From the NCBI RefSeq assembly GCF_037782385.1, contig NZ_JBBEXD010000005.1:124001-188000 (forward strand): a stretch of DNA of 64,000 nt. Direction: 5' to 3'. This DNA comes from Ascidiimonas meishanensis (GTDB lineage: Bacteria; Bacteroidota; Bacteroidia; Flavobacteriales; Flavobacteriaceae). Numbering within the stretch: the stretch's first letter is position 1; each line of letters begins with the position of its first letter. The notes below the pieces were generated by a model. It searched no databases, had not been told where the DNA came from, and saw only the letters and a program-made list of their open reading frames with translations. Positions 9,324-16,581 of the stretch are shown here, in pieces. The position numbers and the translations under genes were made by a program.

Positions 9324-9351
9324 AAAGGGCTGCCACTGGCAGCCCTTTTTT
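9324..9351 (+). terminator. Rho-independent terminator of M43 protease
   Basis: An 11-bp perfect stem (AAAGGGCTGCC / GGCAGCCCTTT) with a three-base loop, followed by a T-run, 20 bases after the protease stop. Confidence 0.9.
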
Positions 9352-9475
9352 ATTCTGATTTATCTATTTTAACCTGTGAATTTTTTTTAACGAAGTAATT
9401 ATATTTCTGGGGTATAATTGAAATTGTATTTTTTACATCAAAAGGGATTCTATAATTTATAATTAAAACGTTTTT

Positions 9476-10633
9476 TTAGAGCTTATTCAAAATTGCTGCT
9501 GCTTTTTCCAAAGTTTGAGTCTCTTTAGCAAAACAAAACCGTAATAAATGATCATCCCTTTCATTTGTATTAAAAACGGAAACAGGAATAGACGCTATGC
9601 CATGTTCTTTTACCAACCTAATAGCAAATTCTGTAGCTCCTTCTTTAGTGATTTCGCTATAATCTAATAACTGAAAGTAAGTGCCTTTACAAGGGAGAAT
9701 TTTGAATTTTGAATTTTGTATGAGAGCTCTGAAAGTATTTCGTTTATGTTCATAGAAATTAGGTAAAGAAATATAATGATCCTCATCCTTTAAGTAATCA
9801 GCAAAAGCTTTCTGAACGGGATGATGGGTACTAAAGACATTAAATTGATGCGTTTTTCTAAATTCATGCATTAATTTTTCTGGTGCTACACAATAGCCTG
9901 TTTTCCAACCTGTATTGTGAAATGTTTTACCGAAGGAAGCACATATAAAAGTGCGTTCTGCTAGCTTAGGAAATCTACAAGCACTTTGATGTACCTCTCC
10001 ATCAAAAATGATATGCTCATAAACTTCATCACTAATCAAAATAATATTAGTGTCTTTTAATAAATTTTCAAGAATACCCATATCACTTTTGCTTAAAATA
10101 GTTCCTGTAGGGTTATGAGGAGTATTAATAATGATCATCTTTGTTTTAGCGGTAATTTTTTCTTTCACCGTTTCCCAATTCACTTGAAAAGAAGGAGCTG
10201 CTAATTGAATGAGCACTGGGATACCTCCCTGCAACGCAATAGCAGGCTCGTAACAATCATATGCAGGCTTAAGCACTAATACTTCATCTCCCGGTGAAAT
10301 AAAAGTTGCTATGGCAGTAAAAATAGCTTCTGTAGCACCTACTGTAACTGTAACTTCAGTATCGGGATTATAAGAAATAGCATGCATTTTTTCAATTTTT
10401 TTTGCAATTGCCTCCCGCAATTCTAGCAAGCCCGGCATGGGTGCATATTGGTTAAAACTTCCATGCATAGCTTTTGTTGCCAGCTGTGTAAGCAAAGGGT
10501 CGGCGGGAAAATCTGGAAATCCTTGTGATAGGTTGATCGCATTATGCTCATAAGACAGACGACTCATAATGGTAAAAATGGTAGTCTTAACATCAGGCAA
10601 CTTTGAATTAAATTGAATGGGTGAGGCTTGCAT
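9476..10633 (-). CDS. PLP-dependent aminotransferase (methionine/kynurenine type)
   Basis: Class I aminotransferase resembling the YbdL methionine aminotransferase and kynurenine-oxoglutarate transaminase group. It has the N-terminal INLSQGFPDF signature, NTPHNPTG, and the PLP-binding lysine in SFGKTFHNTGWKTGY. The open frame extends to 10717, but I place the start at the ATG at 10633 (MQASPIQFNSKLP): the extra 28 residues are hydrophobic and unlike the family, and alignment normally begins near SKLPDV. It is a lone gene; the true amino-acid substrate is not determinable. Confidence 0.9.
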   Translation of the reverse strand: MQASPIQFNSKLPDVKTTIFTIMSRLSYEHNAINLSQGFPDFPADPLLTQLATKAMHGSFNQYAPMPGLLELREAIAKKIEKMHAISYNPDTEVTVTVGATEAIFTAIATFISPGDEVLVLKPAYDCYEPAIALQGGIPVLIQLAAPSFQVNWETVKEKITAKTKMIIINTPHNPTGTILSKSDMGILENLLKDTNIILISDEVYEHIIFDGEVHQSACRFPKLAERTFICASFGKTFHNTGWKTGYCVAPEKLMHEFRKTHQFNVFSTHHPVQKAFADYLKDEDHYISLPNFYEHKRNTFRALIQNSKFKILPCKGTYFQLLDYSEITKEGATEFAIRLVKEHGIASIPVSVFNTNERDDHLLRFCFAKETQTLEKAAAILNKL

Positions 10634-11176
10634 AAAACTATTTTCTATGCAAATTACAGTTTTAAACAGACTTAAACTGCTATTTTTTTCAAAGTTAATA
10701 AAAGAAGCTGCTTTCAATTCTAAACACCGGAAAGGGTCAAAGAGAAAGGTATAATTCCAAGAAAAGCAATCTTTATTTTAAATGCCAAAAGCCTTAAAAT
10801 GTATTAAAGAATCACCATGGGAGGTATTTCTAGCTGTTTATTGAAGAAAGTAACTTGGTATAATGAGTGAGCTAGTTAAGCTCAGGTAAAAGAATCGAAG
10901 TGATTTTTGGGCTTAATCTAAAAAAAAGGCTTTGCTAATACAGTAAAACCGTAATGTAAATAAAAACTTACCGTAAAAATTTCCATAATACGATAAACCG
11001 TAATTGATCCTTCAATAATTTTTATAACTTCGACATCAGAAAATTCTTAATAATGTGTTCGCCCTCCAAATAGTAATCCTCATTAATTTGAGATGTTAGC
11101 AAAAGAAATTCATAAGGAAATTAGCTAAAGATTAAAACCTCATGACGGACTAACTAACGGTTTTATTTTTGGATGG

Positions 11177-11216
11177 GAGCACCGTCTTCTCGTAATCAAT
11201 CAGAGGGCGGTGTCTC
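11177..11216 (+). terminator. Long hairpin, possible terminator or RNA element
   Basis: GAGCACCGTCTTCT pairs with AGAGGGCGGTGTCTC (14 bp with G-U pairs and one bulged T) around an 11-base loop, then TTTTAAA. The weak T-run makes it either an early terminator or a structural part of the candidate RNA. Confidence 0.4.
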
Positions 11217-11290
11217 TTTTAAAGGTTTCAGACATTAATTTGTCTGTTTTTAGAAATGACTTAATTTGTTTAGTTAATTATATTGAGTAG

Positions 11291-11315
11291 GGTTGGAGAT
11301 TTCTCCAGCCTTTTT
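11291..11315 (+). terminator. Rho-independent terminator, plus strand
   Basis: GGTTGGAG / CTCCAGCC stem (8 bp, one G-U) with a four-base loop, then TTTTTC. On the minus strand no T-run follows, so it serves a plus-strand transcript, yet no plus-strand gene lies upstream. Confidence 0.7.
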
Positions 11316-11360
11316 CTTTACCGATATTTAAGTGAATTATTTTAAGTAGTATTTTTCCGT

Positions 11361-11756
11361 TTAAGGAAATCGTCTATATTTTTGGGAAAATCCTTCATTG
11401 GAAATAAAATCAAGTATTAAAGCTCCATTTTTCACCTCAAAAAAAATAGTTTTAATGAATTCATTTGAGCAACTAGTGTTTATGATGCCCGTTTCTATGG
11501 AGTAGGTACCAGATGCAATTTGCTCTTCTGAATATGGATCACATAAAGATTTATTGGTAACTACAGAACCATTTTCTAGAAATTGCAACGTCTTTTCACT
11601 TCTAACGGGTTGAAAAGTTCCGCTTCCGTCTCCAGGATCGGCCAGTTGTTCTACCAAACGCCAAGTACCTGAAGTAATATCTATATTTTTTGTATCATCA
11701 TCATCACATGAACTTAATAGTAAAAATGCTAGAAAAGGAATTGCTAATTTTTTCAT
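11361..11756 (-). CDS. Small lipocalin-like lipoprotein
   Basis: A 131-residue protein with a signal peptide and lipobox (LLLSSC, Cys17) followed by an aspartate run (DDDD), typical of Bacteroidota surface lipoproteins. The mature part has the SGTWRLVEQL opening and the alternating strands of small lipocalin-like domains (GSVVTNKSLC, GTYSIETG), plus three cysteines that could form a disulfide. No function can be assigned. It is transcribed alone. Confidence 0.75.
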   Translation of the reverse strand: MKKLAIPFLAFLLLSSCDDDDTKNIDITSGTWRLVEQLADPGDGSGTFQPVRSEKTLQFLENGSVVTNKSLCDPYSEEQIASGTYSIETGIINTSCSNEFIKTIFFEVKNGALILDFISNEGFSQKYRRFP

Positions 11757-11998
11757 CTTTTGAATTATTGTTCTCTCTAATACGATTCAAAAAGTACAAA
11801 ATAGTTGCTTGTTCAAATAAATTTTTTCATGCATAACACCTTTAAGGATAACTTAAAGAATTGGTTTCATTCAATGGTCCAAACGCTCACTGCTTTGAAT
11901 TTAACAACCTCTACCTGCTCTTTTAACGGCTTGCTTTGCTTATGTTTTGCGTACTTACCTGAACAGGAATTAAGATTTCCTATCTATTTTGGCAGATA

Positions 11999-12352
11999 CT
12001 ATTTATCAGACCAAATAGCAAGCTCATTACCTGAAGGATCTTTAAACTGAAAACGTTTACCACCGGGAAAAGAAAAAATATCTATACAAATAGAACCGCC
12101 TGCGGTTATAATATCACTTTTAATTTTATGGAGGTCTTCATGATATAAGACCACTAGTGCACCGTTAAGAATTTCCTCTTCTGTAGTTTCAAAACCTCCC
12201 GCTACACCACTTTCTTTTTCTTCAAAAGAGGCATAGGTAGGCCCATAATCTGTAAAAACCCATCCAAAGACTTTTGTGTAAAACGTTTTTATAGCATCTA
12301 AATCTTTTGCTTTGAATTCTATATAATTTATATGGTTGTTTTGTTGGCTCAT
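11999..12352 (-). CDS. VOC family protein (glyoxalase/bleomycin-resistance fold)
   Basis: A single vicinal-oxygen-chelate domain of 117 residues. It starts with the typical NYIEFKAKDLDAIKTFYTKVFGW segment and ends with FKDPSGNELAIWSDK, both hallmarks of the family. Members bind metals and act as glyoxalases, dioxygenases or antibiotic-binding proteins; residues here do not single out one of these. It stands alone between the lipoprotein and the FAD oxidase, all on the minus strand. Confidence 0.85.
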   Translation of the reverse strand: MSQQNNHINYIEFKAKDLDAIKTFYTKVFGWVFTDYGPTYASFEEKESGVAGGFETTEEEILNGALVVLYHEDLHKIKSDIITAGGSICIDIFSFPGGKRFQFKDPSGNELAIWSDK

Positions 12353-12536
12353 AGCTATATAGGTTAACTGAAAGAGTTTACTATTTTAAAGATACTTAAT
12401 AAGTATCATTTCTGTAAGTTTTGTATTTACGTATTTTGTTATGCGTAATGAAGTTTCAGTGTATTGCTAAATGAAATACGCAATTGGTCACTTTTTGATG
12501 AATTTAAATCTTATATGGAACTCATGATGCTCATAA

Positions 12537-14078
12537 TTATGTTTCATCCAAAGAAACAGGAAAAGACTGTGCGTGGTTAAAATAGTTGTTAGGATCCCAT
12601 TGTTGTTTAGTGCCTACTAATCTGGGTAAATTGTCTAGAAAATACAGTCTAAGCGCTCCTTCTTTACCTACGATATCATTTAAATCAGAATCGCAGTAAT
12701 TATAATAACATCCATCAACATTGTTATTTGGGTCAAGAGCCGGACTGGGTGTGCCTCCTGTAGCTGCATAAACAGTACTATAAAAATCTCGAATCCATTG
12801 TAAATGAAAGGCATCTTTACTTTCATCTGTCCAATAGGTTTGATATTGTAGCTTCATAATAGAACTGCGTTGTGCAATAGCAGTAGTACTAGGGTTTATG
12901 GTATTGATTCGTCCACCATAGGTGTCTACTTGGAGTAAACTTTGTTGCATATCAACCAGCGTAAGTCCATTTGGAACTATATGTAAATATTCATAAATAG
13001 CTTTTATGTGTGCAGGTGGAAATGCTTTTCTCATATAGGCAGATTTGTATTTTCCACGTTGGTTGGCACCAGATCCATTTAGGGTTTGGGATATTTCATA
13101 ATAGGTGTATTCTGTAGTATGTGAAGACGAAGGGTGTACTTGAATATTACCATGTCCAAAAATAGGAGCCTGAGGAGTATGATGTGATGCTATAGCTGAA
13201 AGTTCCTGAAGTTGTTGCTGGATTAAATTATAGGCAGCTTCTCTTTTGAGGTCTTTGGTAATGGTAGTTTGAATAATTAATTGAATTTCCTGATTGGCCA
13301 CATGCAGCAATTTGAACAACCCAAATTGATTGCGTGGTGTAGTAGCAGAGAAATTAGCATACCAATCTAGTAGCTTCTTAAAAGCAGGGAGATTTAGAGC
13401 ATCCCATTTAAAGGCAATAGTAGTTAAAAGGGCGGTTTGGGGTACTGTTGGCAATTCTTTAAAATAGTAGCGTGTAATCACTCCAAAGTTTCCACCACCA
13501 CCTCCGGTACTTGCCCAAAATAAGTTGCCAGCATCATTATCTGAATCTGCGGTAACATATACCGTTTTAGCTGGCTTACGGGCAGATGGTTTTACTACAA
13601 TCTCTAATCCAGTAAGCCAATCCGTAGTCAAGCCATTTAGACGGGAAAGCAACCCATATCCACCTCCGCAAATATGTCCGCCAAGCCCAACAGAATAGCA
13701 AGATCCGGCAGGAAGTACTTTACCATAATCTCTGAATAAGGTTTTAAATGCACTCCAATTGGTACCACCAGAACCAAGGTAATAACCTTTGTCTGCCTCA
13801 TAGCCCACATCATTCATAGGACCTACATCTATTATTGCTTTAGTATCATTGCTAAATACAAAATTTTCATAGCAATGTCCTCCTCCTTTTATCTTCACTT
13901 TATCTCCATAATTAATAATCGCATCTTCTAACGCTTGTGCCGTGCCTTGTGCATTATAGCACAAGTAGATGGCTTCACAATTACCAGCAAACCATCGGCG
14001 ATTAAAACCTTGTAAAAAACTTGGGAATTGAGGTGTGGCGTCTTCTACAGCTATCTTTACGTAGTTGTTAGTGTCCAT
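12537..14078 (-). CDS. FAD-linked oxidase with BBE domain, bicovalent flavin type
   Basis: Flavoprotein oxidase of the berberine-bridge-enzyme-like group (FAD_binding_4 plus C-terminal BBE domain). Both covalent FAD anchors appear present: the histidine in KGGGHCYENF and the cysteine in AGSCYSVGLGGH. The BBE segment near the end (GCYYNYCDSDLND ... WDPNNYFNHAQSFP) is typical. The frame opens at 14117, but I choose the ATG at 14078 because the longer start falls inside a 42-bp palindrome and adds an atypical hydrophobic stretch. No signal peptide is seen with this start, so it is probably cytoplasmic. The substrate is unknown; family members oxidise sugars, polyphenols and natural products. Confidence 0.88.
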   Translation of the reverse strand: MDTNNYVKIAVEDATPQFPSFLQGFNRRWFAGNCEAIYLCYNAQGTAQALEDAIINYGDKVKIKGGGHCYENFVFSNDTKAIIDVGPMNDVGYEADKGYYLGSGGTNWSAFKTLFRDYGKVLPAGSCYSVGLGGHICGGGYGLLSRLNGLTTDWLTGLEIVVKPSARKPAKTVYVTADSDNDAGNLFWASTGGGGGNFGVITRYYFKELPTVPQTALLTTIAFKWDALNLPAFKKLLDWYANFSATTPRNQFGLFKLLHVANQEIQLIIQTTITKDLKREAAYNLIQQQLQELSAIASHHTPQAPIFGHGNIQVHPSSSHTTEYTYYEISQTLNGSGANQRGKYKSAYMRKAFPPAHIKAIYEYLHIVPNGLTLVDMQQSLLQVDTYGGRINTINPSTTAIAQRSSIMKLQYQTYWTDESKDAFHLQWIRDFYSTVYAATGGTPSPALDPNNNVDGCYYNYCDSDLNDIVGKEGALRLYFLDNLPRLVGTKQQWDPNNYFNHAQSFPVSLDET

Positions 14079-14087
14079 TGGTTTTTT

Positions 14088-14129
14088 GATTAGGTATATT
14101 TGAATTATGTAATTCAAATATACCTAATC
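14088..14129. promoter_or_regulatory. 42-bp perfect palindrome, probable operator
   Basis: Two perfect 20-base arms (14088-14107 and 14110-14129) flank a TG centre. The outer arms read GATTAGGTATATTTG. The right arm contains, on the minus strand, TATATTTG (14115-14122), a full match to the TAnnTTTG promoter element for the oxidase gene that starts at 14078. No T-run follows on either strand, so it is not a terminator. A dimeric repressor or activator site is inferred; no regulator gene is adjacent. Confidence 0.7.
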
Positions 14130-14312
14130 GTCTTGATTTAACCTTCTGTATTTGTGCGTATTAATTTATAAAAAATGTAGTTTAAATAAGTTAATTCTTA
14201 TTAAGAACCTAGCAAATGAATAGTGTTTTAGAATCTTGCATTACTTATAAATAGACCAAAAAAACACTAAACGATTTATTACAATAGATAGTGATGGAAA
14301 CAGAATTTTAAT

Positions 14313-14630
14313 CTATTTCTTCTTTTTGATTTTATATTTATTGGAATTTGATTTGATCAATAAGTATGGAAACCCTATTAAGATTGCTAAAAATAAGGCA
14401 TAGAATTCTATCATTTGATTTTTTAAATATTCTGCCACAAAATATCCAATAATCAGAATAAACGCCATGCCAAACATGGAATTTCTAAAAACGGTGGCAA
14501 TCCCTTCTATATCATAGTTTTCTTTTTCCTTCTGAGGCATTGTATTATACCCAGCAATTAGAAAATATAACTTCCCATACTTGATGAGTATGCCTAGAAT
14601 GACAAAAACAACGGCTACAAAAATCATCAT
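14313..14630 (-). CDS. DUF3784-type small membrane protein
   Basis: A 105-residue membrane protein with three predicted helices (about 2-18, 52-68 and 76-91). The segment AGYNTMPQKEKENYD after the first helix is characteristic of DUF3784 proteins. Function is unknown. It ends in a lysine-rich tail (KIKKKK), consistent with a cytoplasmic C-terminus. Lone gene. Confidence 0.75.
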   Translation of the reverse strand: MMIFVAVVFVILGILIKYGKLYFLIAGYNTMPQKEKENYDIEGIATVFRNSMFGMAFILIIGYFVAEYLKNQMIEFYALFLAILIGFPYLLIKSNSNKYKIKKKK

Positions 14631-14948
14631 TTAGTTTTTTTACTAAATATTTTTCTTAAAGATATGAATTTTTTAAAAGTAGCTCACTAAAAAGTAGTGT
14701 TTGTATTGGTCTTATATTAATAGCAAGGCACTGAAACGGTTTGTATGAATAACCAATATGAAAATAATTGAAATAGTATCTAGCAGCCGCGAAATCTATA
14801 CGAGATTATGGAATAATAGAAAAAGATCATGAATGCTTTTAGTATGGTTTTAAAGAATGAGTTTGGATAAGATTCTATTAGAAATTTTTTGTGAGATTTT
14901 TCTATGGGGGAATTGCATTTTTATTCATACTTCTAACAAACCACATAT
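14631..14948. other. Divergent intergenic region
   Basis: This stretch of 318 bases separates the DUF3784 gene (minus) from the hairpin-membrane protein (plus). The only notable feature is TTTTTCTATGGGGGAATTG around 14896-14914, about 35 bases before the ATG. It resembles a site upstream of the paralogues at 48113, 49165 and 50146. Confidence 0.5.
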
Positions 14949-15572
14949 ATGGACAACGAACTGAGAAATACAACACAAGACCCTGCTAGGCAAAGGAATG
15001 TAGCTTACCAGAGAAGAGTTTTAAGAAACAATGTACTACCAGGTCTAGTTATGGGCGAAATGGGAAATCTACCAATGATGCATATGGAAAACCTAGTCCG
15101 TATGATGGAACGCGAGTATGAAAGGCTTAACCCTGAACAGAGACGAATATTAAGACGATATATTATTGCCCCAACTACTGTGCTTGTGGCTGCTGTTGGA
15201 GCTATTAATATCTTTAACAACCAAAAGCATCAAAATGACCGCACCACTGCTAACATTAATTCTGCTTTGTGGAGCGTTGCTTTGGTACCACTATTAGCGC
15301 TTATAGCAGAGTCTGTAAAAGATGCAATTAACCGTTCACAGGAGATACCACAAAGACAGGATGATGAAACAGCATCGCTAAGTATGCACTCCGCCCCAGA
15401 ATTAGATACTTTGGGTGGTATGGAAATGGGTAACCTTCAAGAATTAAACAATCTTGCGGTCTTACCGGAATCCATTAGTAACAGTTCCCAGCAGTTCCCG
15501 GTAAATCGGCCTGAACCTTCAATACTCCCACCCCAAAGGCCTAAACCTGCTAGATCACGAAGTTTTCCTTGA
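14949..15572 (+). CDS. Hairpin-membrane protein, dispersed paralogue (P0)
   Basis: A 207-residue protein of unrecognised family. Its N-terminus MDNELRNTTQDP parallels MQNELPNTAQEP of the paralogues at 47391 and 48497. Two membrane helices (about 75-90 and 105-120) are separated by a short charged loop (NNQKHQNDRTT). A polar, probably disordered tail then ends NNLAVLPE ... RSRSFP, matching the NLAAVPE ... RSFSI ends of the others. The segment LNPEQR before the helices recurs as LNPETR in the copy at 49481. There is no signal peptide. Function is unknown; the membrane hairpin is inferred from hydrophobicity only. Confidence 0.75.
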   Translation: MDNELRNTTQDPARQRNVAYQRRVLRNNVLPGLVMGEMGNLPMMHMENLVRMMEREYERLNPEQRRILRRYIIAPTTVLVAAVGAINIFNNQKHQNDRTTANINSALWSVALVPLLALIAESVKDAINRSQEIPQRQDDETASLSMHSAPELDTLGGMEMGNLQELNNLAVLPESISNSSQQFPVNRPEPSILPPQRPKPARSRSFP

Positions 15573-15615
15573 ATAAAAGAGGTTGATAAACCCATGGATG
15601 GATTAGTTAAAGACA

Positions 15616-15643
15616 AAACAGAGCTTTTGGGGAAGCTCTGTTT
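15616..15643 (+). terminator. Terminator-like hairpin
   Basis: AAACAGAGCTT / AAGCTCTGTTT forms an 11-bp stem with a six-base loop, 45 bases after the stop of the hairpin-membrane gene. The T-run is short (TTT), so strength is uncertain. It lies between convergent genes. Confidence 0.6.
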
Positions 15644-15710
15644 GGATCAATTAACACTAATTACAAATAAATAAAAAAATGAAAAAAATAGGTTGGAGTT
15701 ATAGTAAAGA

Positions 15711-16316
15711 CTATGGATTAACAATAATAAATTCAGATCTTCTGTTGAATTGATGAGCGCTTTCACTACATTCAATTCCATCACCACATTCGTTGACAAG
15801 TTGTTGTTCACCAAAACCTTTGGCACTTATAATACGGTCTGGATGAATACCTTTTTGTATTAAATAATCTTTAGAAGAGTTAGCTCTTCGGTTTGATAAT
15901 TTAAGATTGTAAGCTTCGCTTCCACGTGAATCTGTATGCGCTTCAATACGAATAATCATACTTTTGTTAGCATTCAAAACAGCTACTAGTTTATTCAATT
16001 CTACACTTGCATCTGGTCTAATGAAGGACTTGTCATAATCAAAGAAGATTTCATCGGTTTTAATCTTGGTAATTCCGTTTTCTACCACTATAAGATCAGA
16101 ATAATTTTCATTTGCATTATGAATCGTTTCTCTGCTACCATAAGTTAATTTGTAGGTGTTACCTGTTAAGTTTGGGGCAAAAAAGGCACTGTTTGGGGTC
16201 GAAGCAGAGAAACGACTCTCTTCTTTTGCGTTTATATCCGTAAAAAAAGAATTGATAGAAACACATGTGAGGGCTATATATATAAATATTGTCTTAATGT
16301 GTAATGGTATTGCCAT
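15711..16316 (-). CDS. OmpA-family C-terminal domain protein
   Basis: A 201-residue exported protein: hydrophobic signal near residues 8-24, a short linker, then a peptidoglycan-binding OmpA domain (about 90-201). The domain keeps IRIEAHTDSRGSEAYNLKLSNRRA and ISAKGFGEQQL. No beta-barrel or PD40 repeats are present. The block VVENGITKIKTDEIFF and the whole OmpA domain closely resemble the end of the next gene (16582), so this looks like a shortened tandem duplicate of it. Likely periplasmic, tethering to the cell wall. Confidence 0.85.
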   Translation of the reverse strand: MAIPLHIKTIFIYIALTCVSINSFFTDINAKEESRFSASTPNSAFFAPNLTGNTYKLTYGSRETIHNANENYSDLIVVENGITKIKTDEIFFDYDKSFIRPDASVELNKLVAVLNANKSMIIRIEAHTDSRGSEAYNLKLSNRRANSSKDYLIQKGIHPDRIISAKGFGEQQLVNECGDGIECSESAHQFNRRSEFIIVNP

Positions 16317-16375
16317 AGCATTATAAATTTAAAGCTCGTAATAGGTAATAAGATTGGGTTCTTAATTTATAATTT

Positions 16376-16383
16376 CAAATATA
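16376..16383 (-). promoter_or_regulatory. -7 element of OmpA-domain gene
   Basis: CAAATATA on the plus strand is TATATTTG on the minus strand, a full match to TAnnTTTG, 60 bases before the ATG at 16316. It is followed by AGAG; a similar CAAATATATAAGAG lies far upstream of the neighbouring OmpA/PD40 gene. No clear TTG at the expected spacing. Confidence 0.4.
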
Positions 16384-16521
16384 AGAGGCTTTTTAACAGG
16401 CTTTTAAAATATGTTGTGAGTACATGTCAATCTGTTGTGAACTGCCATTTAAACGTAATTCAGGTGAGGTTATTTGTATTATAAAATGGTATTCTAGATC
16501 ATTTTAAGTTTATAAATATGT

Positions 16522-16551
16522 AAAAAGCAGGGCAAATAGACCCTGCTTTTT
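16522..16551 (-). terminator. Terminator of OmpA/PD40 gene
   Basis: AAAAAGCAGGG / CCCTGCTTTTT stem of 11 bp with an eight-base loop, about 30 bases past the stop of the minus-strand gene. A/T runs flank both sides, so it could work in either direction. Confidence 0.8.
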
Positions 16552-16581
16552 CAAAAATTAATAAGTAATAACCAGATATCT

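Larger units (their letters stand above)
11004..11315 (+). ncRNA. Candidate small RNA with two 3' hairpins
   Basis: A possible promoter (TTG at 11004-11006, 18 bases, TAACTTCG at 11025-11032; two mismatches to TAnnTTTG) would start a transcript near 11040. It would contain two very short frames (MCSPSK at 11053-11073 and an 11-residue frame at 11093-11128), a 14-bp hairpin with one bulge at 11177-11216, and a terminator at 11291-11315. I do not recognise a known RNA class. The end is better supported than the start. Confidence 0.35.
10634..11360. other. Intergenic region with probable small-RNA locus
   Basis: No gene-sized frame. CCGTAA occurs at 10949, 10971 and 10998 (steps of 22 and 27 bases), twice within a longer similar context. 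Downstream are two plus-strand hairpins (11177-11216 and 11291-11315), although both flanking genes run on the minus strand. This points to an independent plus-strand transcript ending about 11315. Confidence 0.5.

Noticed and set aside
11805..12050. 81-codon plus-strand frame
   Set aside because: It runs antisense into the start of the stronger VOC gene, has unusual composition and no recognisable motif.
14088..14129. Reading the 42-bp palindrome as a terminator
   Set aside because: No T-run follows the hairpin on either strand, and it lies at the 5' end of the oxidase gene over a promoter match.
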